Shown piece after piece: positions 1 to 9,268 of a stretch of 64,000 nt of DNA. The translations under genes and the position numbers were made by a program. How positions within the stretch are numbered: position 1 is the first letter of the stretch; each line of letters opens with the position of its first letter. The stretch covers positions 29,894-93,893 of IMG/VR virus record IMGVR_UViG_3300032293_001730; one strand, 5' to 3'. The DNA comes from a virus. Below the pieces are notes generated by a model. That model made no database searches and had not been told where the DNA came from. It was given only the letters and a program-made list of their open reading frames with translations.

Positions 1-3000
1 CGCTGCAAGGCCTCGGCTATTCGCCGTGGATTGAAAACCAGGGGGACTGGGTCGACTTCAGTGGTGATATTGCCACCAACGGATTCGGGCTTCCGTTCAC
101 AGGAGGCTACGCGATCAAAAGCGACGGCACGCTGTGGTCTCTCGGCGGCACGCCGACCGACACTTTGTTCCAGGGAGATGACATCGCAAAGCCGTATCAG
201 GTCGGCTCCGATTCAGACTGGGCGAGTTTCTCCGGCGAATTCATCCTCAAGACCGACGGGTCACTGTGGTCTTTTGGAGGAAAGGGAAGAGGGTCCGACT
301 TACAGTCCTTCTATGGCAGAGGAGATGCTATTTCTGGCGGATACGGAAATGATAATAGCTTCCGCGCAGTAATATCTTGTTCAATTCGGTCGATTGAACT
401 ATTCAGCTATCAGCCGCACTTTGCAAAGAAGCCTGCGGTTACAATCGAGTCGAGAAAAAGGGTCGGCTACAATGAATTTACGCCCGTTCCACTTGCGGGG
501 GGGAGCGGCGTTCAGTTGTCTGTCAACTGGAAGGGCCAGCTACGCGATATTCGCCTTGTGTCTGGCGGATCAGGCTACACGTCCGCGCCGACCGTCTCTG
601 CAATTCCCGAGGGCGATGACGTCGACGATGGTTTGAAAATGTGGGCCTTAATGAATCCCTCCGCAACGGCTAGGTTTGTTGTCCAGTCGGGCGGATCGGG
701 CTACACATACGCGACCGCGACCGATCCGATCACTGGGGCAACCGCAGACGCAGTTGTAGAAAACGGGGCGGTCACTTCCTGGACGATGACGTCTTCCGGC
801 TCCGCCTCGCGGAGAATTTCCACTTCCCCGTACTTTCCGAGCGTCCAGTCAACGACGGCAACGGTTCAGGGTGACGGCACTGGCGCAGCAGCCTCCTGCG
901 TGGCGGCACCGACGTCGATAGCCGGAATTAGGGCTGGAAACTCAATATTCTCAACCGGGAACATATACGCAAGCGCCGACAACCCTCAGTGCTGGACGAC
1001 GCCGCCTTTGATTTCCATCTCTGGCGGCGGAGGCTCTGGGGCGGAGGCCGTAGTCGACAACTTGTGGGGAACCATAAAGTCGATTGCGGTAACCAACGGC
1101 GGGAGCGGGTACAGCGGAGGCAGCTTGTACCCGCTTCGAGCCGTCGCGACCCCGGCCAGCGGCGACACTCTTTCCACGAAAGAGGACATCGGCGACGTAA
1201 AACTTTTAGGCGGCAGCGTCGTTCGGATTGATGGACCGCAAGCTCCTGTTTTTCTTGGCGGCCAGACGGCAAGTACAGGTGTCATGCAGCCGTTCAACAT
1301 TGAAATCGCAGACATGTCCGAGCAGGATGCAGCAGGGTTTCCAGCCAATATACCCTTTAGTGCGGAGTTGGTCGGACTTGGCGGGCTGACTGTCCCGCTA
1401 ACGTTGTCGTCTCAGGTGTATACCGACGGCGGTACCGTGGCTCGCAGAAAAATCTTCGCGTCGCTCGACAGCCCGGCGGGGGGCTTCGGCCGCCAGCCGC
1501 CGATGATTCGTACTTACTTCCGTGGACATAGAGAAGGTATTCCTACGGCTACAGAATTTGTTCAAAGAGTATTTGTGAATGATTGCAATGACTGTAGCTA
1601 TGGTTCGTCTGGTTTCACGGTCTGCGCCGGCAGTACCCCGACGGCACTTGTCGCAAGAGTCGGACTAAGCAACGGTTTTTTGCCTAACGCGTTTCTGCTT
1701 GCAAACTCGGCAAAAAAAGTTAAAGCAGCCGGACCGCTTGGCGCAGAAATTGAATATGTGAACATAAACGGCGAATGGCGTCAGGAGTCGTCTAAGAATG
1801 TATTGCTTGGCGAGTACCCTCATTCGGCTACCGTGCCAATCCCCCCGCCGTCTAACCCCCCCGTCGACATTGAGTGGAGCGACGCACCGCTTCGATTTTC
1901 TAATTCGTATCCGTGGTGGAATGCAGGCTACGCTTTTATCCCAGAAAGAACATCCGAATTCGCTAACATTTACTGCATCGACGGTCGGCCGGGGTCGGCC
2001 GGGGTCGGCAGTTTGGCTACAGGGACCGCAAGCCTTACTCAAGGAGCGGGCGGGCTTTGGGGATACCAGTCCGTATCGCTTGCGTCCGGAGGGTCTGGAT
2101 ACACAGAAGAGCCGACCGTATATTTTGCGATCAACTCTCGGCCGATACCCGAAAGAATTGGAAACAAAACATGGACCAGCGTCGGCAGCAGCGTCACGGT
2201 TGTCTGGCTGCGAAATCTGGCGTTCTTCAATTTTGCCAGCCCCCTGACGGTACAAGTCGGCGTGACGACATCCGGAGAGGCGTACTTTATACCGTCTGCT
2301 TATTTTAACGACGGCGGCCAGCCAATTCCTGTCGGGAGAGGGGTGAAAGTTACCTGCGAGACAACGCTTACAGACCATATTGATCAATCCAGGATTATCA
2401 TTGATTATCCGGACTCTCCACTTGGCGAGCAGCCGAGTGTCAATAGCTGGAGGGCAGGCTATTTTCCAAACTTTTTGAATCGCGAGAGTGGCCTTGCCGC
2501 AACCCTTGAAAGCCAGGATTTTCCAGCGGACGGAAAAGATGAACGGCAGTACAGAACAATCGCGTTCAATCAAGAGTTTTTCGGCGGTGGATACACAAAG
2601 GTGCCCGCCGTTCGTTTTTTAGAACTAGACCCCGACAATCCTATTTACGAGTTTACGGCCGAGCTTGTCGGGCCTGAATCTTTTTCGAGGGTATCCGGGA
2701 CTTTCCTTATTGACTCAAACGGTACTGCGTGGGACCCGTTTTCAAAAGAGCCAGGGGCGTACCCGACGATCACCGCAGTCAGCCGCACAAAATTCGTCGG
2801 GAGAGCCACAAAACGCACCGAGCCAGAATACGGCGGCTTCGCCAGCGGCCAATGGTGGGGCGGACCGATCGGGTTTGTGGGCGCCCTCGCAGGTGCCGCC
2901 GACTTTTCGGGAGAGCTTGAAGAGATCGAGTTGGCAGAAAGCAAAACTCATCGAGTTTCGATTTTTAGAACAGGCCTTGAAAATTCTGGTGTCGTTTCTT

Positions 3001-6000
3001 GCTCCGTTTCCGTCGCAGGCGGACTGGGCAATCAAGGGGCTGCCCACGGCAGCGGGACCGCGTACACCTACGAAGACGAGTTCACCTGCCCGGCAGGCAC
3101 GTCGGTTGTTCCGTTCTCCAGGTTTGATTTTGGCACAATAGTAGATAAGGGATACAGAACTAGAATTTCGACGGACACATTTATTCGCAGTTCAAGGGCG
3201 CCCGCTCAACTCAACTTCACGCTTCCGTCGCTGGCCGATGGCAGGCTCTCCCGGGCGGGGGACACATATTTCTTCGCGTTTAGCAATTGGGGCGTCGAAG
3301 CTGATTCTTTCTCTCCTCCCTCGATCACGGTCGATGGTGACGCCTCGTTTGAAATTTGCGAAAATGTCGTATCTTCGATGAGGAGAGTGCCTCGCGTTGT
3401 CGAGAATCGCGGACAAATCGTGTGGCTCGATGATGGGTCAGTCGGGTACTACATTAACGGCGTTGTCTTCGTCGATCCAGTCTTGTCTGGACTTCTTCCT
3501 CCACAAAACGCTTCACTCAACACCGGCAGAATAGGGCAGAAGCTCTACGGCCTTACTTCATTTGGCGTTGACACAAACGGCAATTGGTTGCCGGCAGGCT
3601 GCTCCAACAGGCTCCGCCGCAAGATCGACCTCGAAGTGAAGGTGGACTCGTTCGGCTCTGGGTACACGGAGCCGCCAGTCGTTGAGGTAAGTCAGCCCCC
3701 GGGCACGGCTATCGTCAAGACCAAGATCAACGGCAAGGCCAGGGGCGCGGCGATTGTTCGGCCCGGGGTCGGGTTTCATTCCCCTCCGGCTCTCACGGTG
3801 ACGCCAAACGACGATGAAGGCGACGGCGCCTCGCTGACGGCAGTTATTCAGGGGCCAGTCTACGACACGAAATTGACATCTGGCGGTTCTGGATACAGGT
3901 GTCCTCCGGAAGTGCTGTTTTCAACGAACGGCGTACCGGGAGTTGCCTCTGCATCGTGCTCCGGGTCAATCGGCTCCGTGACTGTTGCTGACGGGGGGAG
4001 CGGATTCCGGTCGCCGGCGGAGATTTCATTTTCAGGCCTGGGGAGCGGGGCGTCTGCGACCGCGCAAATAAAGGGATACGTCCAGTACGTCACGGTAAAC
4101 AACAGCGGCGCCGGGTACGCTTCGGAGCCGGCTGTGTCTTTCTCGGGCGGGGGCGGGTCCGGCGCGGCTGCGATTCCCGTGCTCTCGGCAGACGGCCAGG
4201 GGAAGTTCAAGGTCACGAGAGTCATCGTGACTTCCGGCGGCTCAGGCTATACGTCAGAGCCAAGCGTGTCATTCTCCGGAGGCGGCGGATCAGGAGCATC
4301 CGCCGCCGCCACGCTCGACGCTGCAATAACGTCAGTTCAACTAACGTCCGGAGGCTCGGGATACGCAACAGGGACTTCCGCCTCCGCCGGGAACGCAAAA
4401 CTTGGCGTCACGCTCTCGATGGCAGTCGACTCGATTGACATTCAGTACGGCGGCAGATACCGGCGGCAGCCTACGGTCTCGTTGCAGCCGTTTGGGCACA
4501 TTGAGTCGATCTCACTCACAAACGGAGGCAGCGGCTATTCGTCTTCGCCCCTGGTCGGCGTAGTCGCGCCGTGCGGAAAAGGTGCGAAAGCGGAGTGCAG
4601 GATTTCAGCATCCGTAGCCTCCATTTCCGTACTGAGCGGAGGGCAGGGGTATGTCAATCCGCCTCTGGTCGAGCTTGTCGGCGGCTACGACCCAGCAAAC
4701 GGCAGGCAAGCGAAGGCTCACGCCGTTGCCTCCGGCGGAGTCGTTTCCTCGATCGTCATAGACGACGAAGGCTCAGGGTATTTCCAGCCCCCAACGGTTT
4801 CTTTTGCGAAGTACACCGAAGCGATTCTGAAATGTACGGCCTCTGGCGGCGCTATTACGGGCGTCGATGTTCTCTCTGGCGGTTACGGATACGCAGCCGC
4901 CCCCGCCCTCTCCTTCTCCGGAGGCAACGGCGCGACGGCTACGGCAACCGTATCCGGCGGAAGAATTACTTCAGTTACAGTAACCTCAGGGGGCTCCGGG
5001 TATTCGGACGGGGCAAGGTGCCTGATTGCAAGCGGAATCGGCACGGGGGCTACTGCATCTGCAAGCATATCAGGAGAAGTTTCGTCGGTGACTGTCACGG
5101 ACTGCGGATACGATTTCGAGCCAGGAGAACCTGTTTTCGTCTTCTTTAGCGGCGGAGGCGGCGACGGCGCGGCGGCGACGGCATCCATTTCCACGGCAGG
5201 CTCAGGCGCGGCGGCAACTGCCAGGATCAACGGTTCGATCGTGGCCGTGAAGATCAACTCACAGGGCAGTGGATACCAAACGTCGCCTTCCGTTTCGGTC
5301 GACATGAGCAACAATTTCCTGGCAGAAGACCCTTCTGACCCAGATTTCTTGCCTTACATTCAACTGCGAATTGCGGGAAGAGTTTCCGAGGCAGAGATCG
5401 TCGAGCCGGGCTCAAGCTACGGCACGCGAGACGACCGTTTCAACATTTTCCAAAAGCCTTCCTGGGCAACCGCAGCGGCGGGCCCGCTCGGAGGAGCAAT
5501 CACGGCCGTCTCGTATTCCCAGGCGGGGCTGACAGGCGTTTACTCTGCCCCCCCGCAGATGAATTTTGAAAACACAATCGTGCCCTACTCCGAGACTTCT
5601 TGCCTGAAAGGCGCTTTTAGCGTCGACGTCGGCGAGCAAGGTTCAGGCCCGGCCCGTACAGGAACAGGAAGTATTTACACGGGGGGCGGGGGTGCGCTTC
5701 CTGATGATTTTCGTCCGTCCTCTAGTCTGTCAACTTACCGTCGGCTGGACAATTCTGGAGATAGCGGAATATCGTTTTCAATGCTTGGAAAGGTCGGCGC
5801 TTCTAGTAATTGCATTGAATTCGATTCAACATTGAGGCAATTTCGTCTTGATCGCCTTCGGAGAGGGCCGTGGGGTTTTGCAATGCCCGTGTACTCGCAG
5901 TCTTCTTTGCCGACAGTCCTCGTCGTAGACGCAAACGGGGAGGGCGCGGCCGCTCAGATGCAGTCGCCGAGTTCCCTTCCAATAACCTCCCAGGGAGATG

Positions 6001-6764
6001 ACTACACCCTTGACGCAACGCTCTACATGCGGGGCGGGAGGCCAGCCTCGTGGGACTCGCCACCGATCGGATCGGTCAGCATCAACCAGTCGACCGGGAA
6101 AATCACCGACACTATAACGTGGCAAACCATCGGCCAGGGAAACGGCGTTTTTGAAAATGGCGCTTACGCCGACGTCTACCTCGACGGAGGCGGCGGCAGC
6201 GAAGGGTCTCTCCTTCCGGTGGGTACCTTAACTGCCCGCAACCCGCCGCAACTGATTGGACTTAACCCTGCCGCATCTTTCTGGAGCAGGTCTTTTTCGT
6301 CCCCGCCGAGGGTGATTGTTGTCACAAGGGAAAAGCCTGCACACCGACAGAGAAGCGATGTTTCATTTTCGTATTTTCAAAGGCCAGAAAAGCCGCTATT
6401 TGCGAACCAGCTACTGGCGTTGAACCAGTCTCTTCCGCTGGTAAGCGCCGCCCCAGAGTCGATGACGTCAGAATCAACTTCGCCAGCGGTTATTTTCAGG
6501 GACGTCTTCTCAAGCTGGAAAGACCCGACGTCAAGCGTGCCATTCGGAGATGGATGGAACTTTTTTATGCACTACTGGGACGGTCAAGTTGACTTTGTTT
6601 GGATTGGCTATCCAAGCCAAGCCAGGGCCACGGATTTATCTTCCGCCCCCGCGTTTTCTTTCTCGCTCGGCGGGGAGGGAGGCGGGGCGTCCGCACACTC
6701 AGAATTTGTCGGCTGGACAGGCTACTTCAGCGATTTCCGCGCTGTTCGCATTCCCCCAACATGA
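1..6764 (+). CDS. Giant GGSGY-repeat virion/adhesin-type protein, 5' end outside the window
   Basis: The frame is open from base 3, so this is the C-terminal ~2,250 residues of a longer protein. The first ~100 codons carry two RCC1-like strands (IKSDGTLWSLGG near base 110, LKTDGSLWSFGG near base 250). From about base 540 to 5,300 roughly twenty copies of SGGSGYxxxPxVxF alternate with glycine/serine/alanine-rich strands, giving an expected repetitive beta structure. The last ~450 residues are non-repetitive. Such repeats are known in very large structural proteins of aquatic phages. A tail or surface-adhesion role is inference. The stop overlaps the next start as ATGA. No signal peptide can be judged because the N-terminus is missing. 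Confidence 0.85.
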   Translation, partial: LQGLGYSPWIENQGDWVDFSGDIATNGFGLPFTGGYAIKSDGTLWSLGGTPTDTLFQGDDIAKPYQVGSDSDWASFSGEFILKTDGSLWSFGGKGRGSDLQSFYGRGDAISGGYGNDNSFRAVISCSIRSIELFSYQPHFAKKPAVTIESRKRVGYNEFTPVPLAGGSGVQLSVNWKGQLRDIRLVSGGSGYTSAPTVSAIPEGDDVDDGLKMWALMNPSATARFVVQSGGSGYTYATATDPITGATADAVVENGAVTSWTMTSSGSASRRISTSPYFPSVQSTTATVQGDGTGAAASCVAAPTSIAGIRAGNSIFSTGNIYASADNPQCWTTPPLISISGGGGSGAEAVVDNLWGTIKSIAVTNGGSGYSGGSLYPLRAVATPASGDTLSTKEDIGDVKLLGGSVVRIDGPQAPVFLGGQTASTGVMQPFNIEIADMSEQDAAGFPANIPFSAELVGLGGLTVPLTLSSQVYTDGGTVARRKIFASLDSPAGGFGRQPPMIRTYFRGHREGIPTATEFVQRVFVNDCNDCSYGSSGFTVCAGSTPTALVARVGLSNGFLPNAFLLANSAKKVKAAGPLGAEIEYVNINGEWRQESSKNVLLGEYPHSATVPIPPPSNPPVDIEWSDAPLRFSNSYPWWNAGYAFIPERTSEFANIYCIDGRPGSAGVGSLATGTASLTQGAGGLWGYQSVSLASGGSGYTEEPTVYFAINSRPIPERIGNKTWTSVGSSVTVVWLRNLAFFNFASPLTVQVGVTTSGEAYFIPSAYFNDGGQPIPVGRGVKVTCETTLTDHIDQSRIIIDYPDSPLGEQPSVNSWRAGYFPNFLNRESGLAATLESQDFPADGKDERQYRTIAFNQEFFGGGYTKVPAVRFLELDPDNPIYEFTAELVGPESFSRVSGTFLIDSNGTAWDPFSKEPGAYPTITAVSRTKFVGRATKRTEPEYGGFASGQWWGGPIGFVGALAGAADFSGELEEIELAESKTHRVSIFRTGLENSGVVSCSVSVAGGLGNQGAAHGSGTAYTYEDEFTCPAGTSVVPFSRFDFGTIVDKGYRTRISTDTFIRSSRAPAQLNFTLPSLADGRLSRAGDTYFFAFSNWGVEADSFSPPSITVDGDASFEICENVVSSMRRVPRVVENRGQIVWLDDGSVGYYINGVVFVDPVLSGLLPPQNASLNTGRIGQKLYGLTSFGVDTNGNWLPAGCSNRLRRKIDLEVKVDSFGSGYTEPPVVEVSQPPGTAIVKTKINGKARGAAIVRPGVGFHSPPALTVTPNDDEGDGASLTAVIQGPVYDTKLTSGGSGYRCPPEVLFSTNGVPGVASASCSGSIGSVTVADGGSGFRSPAEISFSGLGSGASATAQIKGYVQYVTVNNSGAGYASEPAVSFSGGGGSGAAAIPVLSADGQGKFKVTRVIVTSGGSGYTSEPSVSFSGGGGSGASAAATLDAAITSVQLTSGGSGYATGTSASAGNAKLGVTLSMAVDSIDIQYGGRYRRQPTVSLQPFGHIESISLTNGGSGYSSSPLVGVVAPCGKGAKAECRISASVASISVLSGGQGYVNPPLVELVGGYDPANGRQAKAHAVASGGVVSSIVIDDEGSGYFQPPTVSFAKYTEAILKCTASGGAITGVDVLSGGYGYAAAPALSFSGGNGATATATVSGGRITSVTVTSGGSGYSDGARCLIASGIGTGATASASISGEVSSVTVTDCGYDFEPGEPVFVFFSGGGGDGAAATASISTAGSGAAATARINGSIVAVKINSQGSGYQTSPSVSVDMSNNFLAEDPSDPDFLPYIQLRIAGRVSEAEIVEPGSSYGTRDDRFNIFQKPSWATAAAGPLGGAITAVSYSQAGLTGVYSAPPQMNFENTIVPYSETSCLKGAFSVDVGEQGSGPARTGTGSIYTGGGGALPDDFRPSSSLSTYRRLDNSGDSGISFSMLGKVGASSNCIEFDSTLRQFRLDRLRRGPWGFAMPVYSQSSLPTVLVVDANGEGAAAQMQSPSSLPITSQGDDYTLDATLYMRGGRPASWDSPPIGSVSINQSTGKITDTITWQTIGQGNGVFENGAYADVYLDGGGGSEGSLLPVGTLTARNPPQLIGLNPAASFWSRSFSSPPRVIVVTREKPAHRQRSDVSFSYFQRPEKPLFANQLLALNQSLPLVSAAPESMTSESTSPAVIFRDVFSSWKDPTSSVPFGDGWNFFMHYWDGQVDFVWIGYPSQARATDLSSAPAFSFSLGGEGGGASAHSEFVGWTGYFSDFRAVRIPPT

Positions 6765-7144
6765 ACCCCTGCCTCCCCGGAACAGCCCTGAAGCAACTCC
6801 TGTCCTGGTTCAAGCTCCAGGACGAAGCCGGCTGCCAGTGTGCGTCCAGGGCCCGAATCATGGACGCTTGGGGGTGTGACGAGACAGAGAGGAGAATGGA
6901 CGAAGTGGTTGGCTGGCTGCGGGAGGCCGCCGCCGCCCGAGGACTGCCGTTCATCGATTTCGCCGCCAGAGCCGCCGTGAAACTTGCAATCTGGAGAGCG
7001 AGGAATGGATCATCACTTCCTGATCAACGGCCAGAGGTGGCTCTGGAGGTACTCGAAGCTCAAGGGCGGAGCGGAGGGCTGGACGGAGTACAGCAAGCAC
7101 AAGGTGCTGATCCACTCGAAGCTCCGCCGGCGAGCGAGACTTGA
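6761..7144 (+). CDS. Hypothetical protein with CxC motif
   Basis: A 127-residue protein starting in an ATGA overlap with the giant virion gene. Residues 25-60 (GCQCASRARIMDAWG, then a helical VGWLREAAAARGLPF) look like a small family common in phages and planctomycete genomes, with a cysteine pair followed by a helix. Function is unknown. Its last ~47 codons overlap the next gene in another frame, and that C-terminal part is low-complexity, so only the first ~85 residues look like a conserved domain. Confidence 0.6.
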   Translation: MNPCLPGTALKQLLSWFKLQDEAGCQCASRARIMDAWGCDETERRMDEVVGWLREAAAARGLPFIDFAARAAVKLAIWRARNGSSLPDQRPEVALEVLEAQGRSGGLDGVQQAQGADPLEAPPASET

Positions 7145-7292
7145 ATGCGAACTCCACGAGGGATTGCACGCTGCCCTGGGCGACACGATCAGCGAGTCCT
7201 GTGTCGAGCGGACGGCTGCGGACTTGGCAAAAATCCTCTACTCGTTAGGCTATAGGCTGGATACGAGTACCCACGGAGGGCAACAGCCATGA
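7005..7292 (+). CDS. Small HExxH metalloprotease-like protein
   Basis: A 95-residue protein. The start at 7005 was chosen for the GAGG just upstream and because the sequence becomes protein-like from MDHHFLINGQ. Residues 51-55 are HEGLH, a zinc-protease HExxH motif, and E64 in the following DTISE could be a third ligand. The downstream helix (AADLAKILYSLGY) resembles small phage proteins with a compact metallopeptidase fold. Substrate is unknown. It overlaps the preceding gene by 140 bases and the next by 4. Confidence 0.7.
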   Translation: MDHHFLINGQRWLWRYSKLKGGAEGWTEYSKHKVLIHSKLRRRARLECELHEGLHAALGDTISESCVERTAADLAKILYSLGYRLDTSTHGGQQP

Positions 7293-7795
7293 TCGACGAC
7301 AGGGAGGCAGTGGAGGAATTGGTCGAGGAGATGAAGAGCGACGACGTCGTGCCTCGACTCTTCGACTCGCTCGACAATCCGAAGGACATCGTCGGCAGCA
7401 ACAAGTTGCCGCTTCATCTCTGGCCGATGACGGCCACCGCGATGGGCTCGATCGCGATGCTCAACGGCGCAATCAAGTATGGCCGAAGCAACTGGCGGGT
7501 AGTTGGCATCAAGGCCTCGATCTACGTCGACGCCTGCCAGCGGCATCTCTCGCAGTGGTTCGAGGGACACGAGTGCGACGAGGAGGGGGTGCCTCACCTC
7601 GCTTCGGCGCTCGCCTGCCTCGCGATTGTCGTCGACGCCCGTGCTGCCGGGACGCTCAGGGACGATCGGCAGGTCGAGGGCGGATACCGAGAACTCGTTC
7701 AGCAACTCACGCCGCATGTTGCCAGGATCAGAGAACTGCATGCAGATCGTCCTCCGGCCAAGCAGTGGACGATCCAAGACTCTCCCCCGCCGTGA
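7289..7795 (+). CDS. dATP/dGTP diphosphohydrolase-like protein (DUF5664 family)
   Basis: A 168-residue all-helical protein. The block NPKDIVGSNKLPLHLWP at residues 30-46, followed by a region with YGRSNWR, DACQRHLSQW and EEGVPHLASALA, matches the dATP/dGTP diphosphohydrolase N-terminal family (DUF5664). That family is related to MazG-type all-alpha pyrophosphatases and includes MazZ of diaminopurine phages. The expected role is removal or conversion of purine dNTPs. No PurZ or DatZ partner is seen here, so genome base replacement is not supported by this window. A convergent hairpin lies directly after the stop. Confidence 0.8.
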   Translation: MIDDREAVEELVEEMKSDDVVPRLFDSLDNPKDIVGSNKLPLHLWPMTATAMGSIAMLNGAIKYGRSNWRVVGIKASIYVDACQRHLSQWFEGHECDEEGVPHLASALACLAIVVDARAAGTLRDDRQVEGGYRELVQQLTPHVARIRELHADRPPAKQWTIQDSPPP

Positions 7796-7836
7796 GAGGC
7801 GGCCACACGTCCTCGCCTACCCCGTGTGGCCGCCTC
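7796..7836. terminator. Bidirectional terminator hairpin between convergent genes
   Basis: GAGGCGGCCACAC (7796-7808) and GTGTGGCCGCCTC (7824-7836) form a perfect 13-bp stem with a 15-nt loop, exactly between the 3' ends of the diphosphohydrolase gene and the minus-strand integrase. There is no T tract. Confidence 0.75.
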
Positions 7837-7844
7837 CGGCGGGC

Positions 7845-8720
7845 TTATCCTCGATGAATCGTCGGCAGGACGTGGCACGCGGGCGTGCTCAAGTCTGCAT
7901 ACCTGGGATCGAGGTATGCCTTCGTGATTTTTGGGCTTGAGTGATCGAGCAGGAGAGTTGGATTGCCTCCCCGTGCAGCGTAGTGACTCGCGGCACAGCG
8001 TCGGAGCTTGTGGAATTTTGCCTTCCTCCCGCTCCCCAGGCCCGCAGCCGTGACAATGTCGCCGAAACGCATCCAGATGTGCGTGTAGCAGCGATCCCAA
8101 CGCCAGATCAGGTCCGTCGGCTTCCGCCCCTCGCACAGCTTGCCCACGAGCAACGCCGTCTCGTCGGTGAGCGTGTAGAGCCGGTCCCGTTTGCCCCCCT
8201 TTCGGTTCTCGGCCCGGACGAGCAGCCGAGCCCCAGACCAGTCTTCCACACGGGCGGCGAAGATCGCGCCGCACCGTTCCGCCGACTCGTAGAGGACACA
8301 GATCAACGATCGCCAGAAAAGCCCGGCCGGCACGTCGCCGATTCGCCCAGGTGTCGCCCCGGCGATCGACACGAGGTGCTGTAGCTCCTCGACGGACCAG
8401 CACTGCGGAACTCGCTCCGGCAGTCGCGACGACGGCGGCACGCACGGGGAGACGTTCCTGATTCCACGGTCACGGGCAAAGCGACCCAGCGACACTAGCT
8501 GGCTTCGCTCCTTCTCGGCCGTGTAGGGGCTTCGTTGCTGAGCCCGCAGGTCGAGGAATCTCGACAGCACGAGATCGTCGAGATCGTCGACGGTGGCCTC
8601 GCGGGCTAGGTAGCGAGTGAATGTCCTGAGGGTGCAGCGATACAGGCGGGCGGTGTTTTCGCTTCGCCCACGCAGGCGAAGGGGGCGGAAGTGGTTCTCG
8701 AATAAATCGTTGAGTGTCAT
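7845..8720 (-). CDS. int: Tyrosine recombinase/integrase
   Basis: A 291-residue protein on the minus strand. The ATG at 8720 was chosen because GGAG sits 7 nt upstream and the SAM-like N-terminal core-binding domain (MTLNDLFENHFRPLRLRGRS) begins there. Catalytic residues seen: R149 (ESAERCGA), K174 or K177, H237 and R240 (KFHKLRRCAASH), H260 (LLLDHSSPKIT) and nucleophile Y269. The length is normal for XerC/D-like phage integrases. It catalyses site-specific strand exchange, so the phage is or was able to integrate or resolve its genome. The gene points opposite to almost everything else and has its own upstream WGTMYGGAT-type motif. Confidence 0.9.
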   Translation of the reverse strand: MTLNDLFENHFRPLRLRGRSENTARLYRCTLRTFTRYLAREATVDDLDDLVLSRFLDLRAQQRSPYTAEKERSQLVSLGRFARDRGIRNVSPCVPPSSRLPERVPQCWSVEELQHLVSIAGATPGRIGDVPAGLFWRSLICVLYESAERCGAIFAARVEDWSGARLLVRAENRKGGKRDRLYTLTDETALLVGKLCEGRKPTDLIWRWDRCYTHIWMRFGDIVTAAGLGSGRKAKFHKLRRCAASHYAARGGNPTLLLDHSSPKITKAYLDPRYADLSTPACHVLPTIHRG

Positions 8721-8747
8721 GGCGTATCTCCAAATTACAGGGAAGGA

Positions 8748-8763
8748 GGATACGCATCCGTGC
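8748..8763 (-). promoter_or_regulatory. Recurrent GTACGGAT-type motif upstream of integrase
   Basis: Read on the minus strand this is GCACGGATGCGTATCC, close to the motif at 42958 (TGTACGGATATGCGTACCC). It ends 27 nt before the integrase start codon. Confidence 0.4.
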
Positions 8764-8783
8764 GAGGTAGTCATGCCTCCGTG

Positions 8784-8815
8784 GGGGGGCGCTCTCCTTC
8801 GAGAGAGGGCCCCCC
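8784..8815 (-). terminator. Hairpin downstream of the minus-strand gene at 8841-9125
   Basis: GGGGGGC (8784-8790) pairs with GCCCCCC (8809-8815), and inner CTCTC/GAGAG extends the stem. It lies between the two minus-strand genes. There is no T run, so the termination role is inferred from position. Confidence 0.5.
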
Positions 8816-8840
8816 GGGGTATGCCTTTTTGGACTAATCG

Positions 8841-9125
8841 CTACAGAGGGGGTCGTCTCCCTCGGTTGTCGCCCTTAATCGCGATCCGAATGTCCTCGCC
8901 CAGGGCGAGGGCTGCATATTCGATCGTGTTCAGCGGCGAATCTTCTCTTGAGCCATCGTGCGCGCAGAGCAGGTGATGGGGCAGGACGTCACGGATGATT
9001 TTCCGGACGGCCTCGTTGCCGACGACACGGCCCACGCGGCCCTCGATCAAGTCTGCGATCCGCTTGGCATCGTCATAGGCGTCGAGGCATTCAACTTCTC
9101 CGACTGCGTCCCAAAACGGCTTCAT
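8841..9125 (-). CDS. Hypothetical protein upstream of integrase
   Basis: A 94-residue acidic/basic mixed protein starting MKPFWDAVGEVECLDAYDDA. The ATG at 9125 is preceded on its strand by AACCAGGAGAACC, the same leader used by many genes of the 19-27 kb array, which fixes the start. I do not recognise a family. It is co-oriented with the integrase and next to a divergent control region, so a role in integration or its control is possible but only from position. Confidence 0.65.
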   Translation of the reverse strand: MKPFWDAVGEVECLDAYDDAKRIADLIEGRVGRVVGNEAVRKIIRDVLPHHLLCAHDGSREDSPLNTIEYAALALGEDIRIAIKGDNRGRRPPL

Positions 9126-9184
9126 GCTGGTTCTCCTGGTTGGGGTCACTTTTCCGAGGGGGCGATCCCCACGGCCGGAGAAAT

Positions 9185-9202
9185 AGTGGCACCCCCGCCA
9201 CT
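9185..9202. promoter_or_regulatory. Inverted repeat AGTGGC-N6-GCCACT in divergent control region
   Basis: Perfect 6-bp arms at 9185-9190 and 9197-9202. On the minus strand TTGCAT lies upstream and TATTTC directly downstream of the repeat. This resembles the palindrome-in-promoter layout of the 17-26 kb array but with another operator sequence and a long 20-nt spacer. Confidence 0.45.
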
Positions 9203-9215
9203 TGAATGCAAGTCC

Positions 9216-9249
9216 CCAGGGTTCTGGACGGTCCAGAACCCTGGTTTTT
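9216..9249. promoter_or_regulatory. Perfect 14-bp palindrome followed by T5
   Basis: CCAGGGTTCTGGAC (9216-9229), one base, then GTCCAGAACCCTGG (9231-9244) and TTTTT (to 9249). It sits between divergent genes, where no + strand transcript needs terminating. It could be an operator for a dimeric regulator or a terminator limiting leftward/rightward leakage. Confidence 0.55.
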
Positions 9250-9257
9250 GGCCCGAA

Positions 9258-9268
9258 AGTACGGAAAT
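9258..9268 (+). promoter_or_regulatory. Recurrent AGTACGGAAAT motif upstream of the HTH gene at 9281
   Basis: A member of the WGTMYGGAWA motif set, ending 12 nt before the start codon and overlapping the leader GAGGAGAC. Confidence 0.4.

Noticed and set aside
1665-2573. A 302-codon minus-strand frame inside the giant gene
   Set aside because: Antisense shadow with no start signal and no domain.
7289-7795. Evidence for a diaminopurine (Z) genome
   Set aside because: Only the DUF5664/MazZ-like enzyme is present; PurZ and DatZ are not seen in this window.
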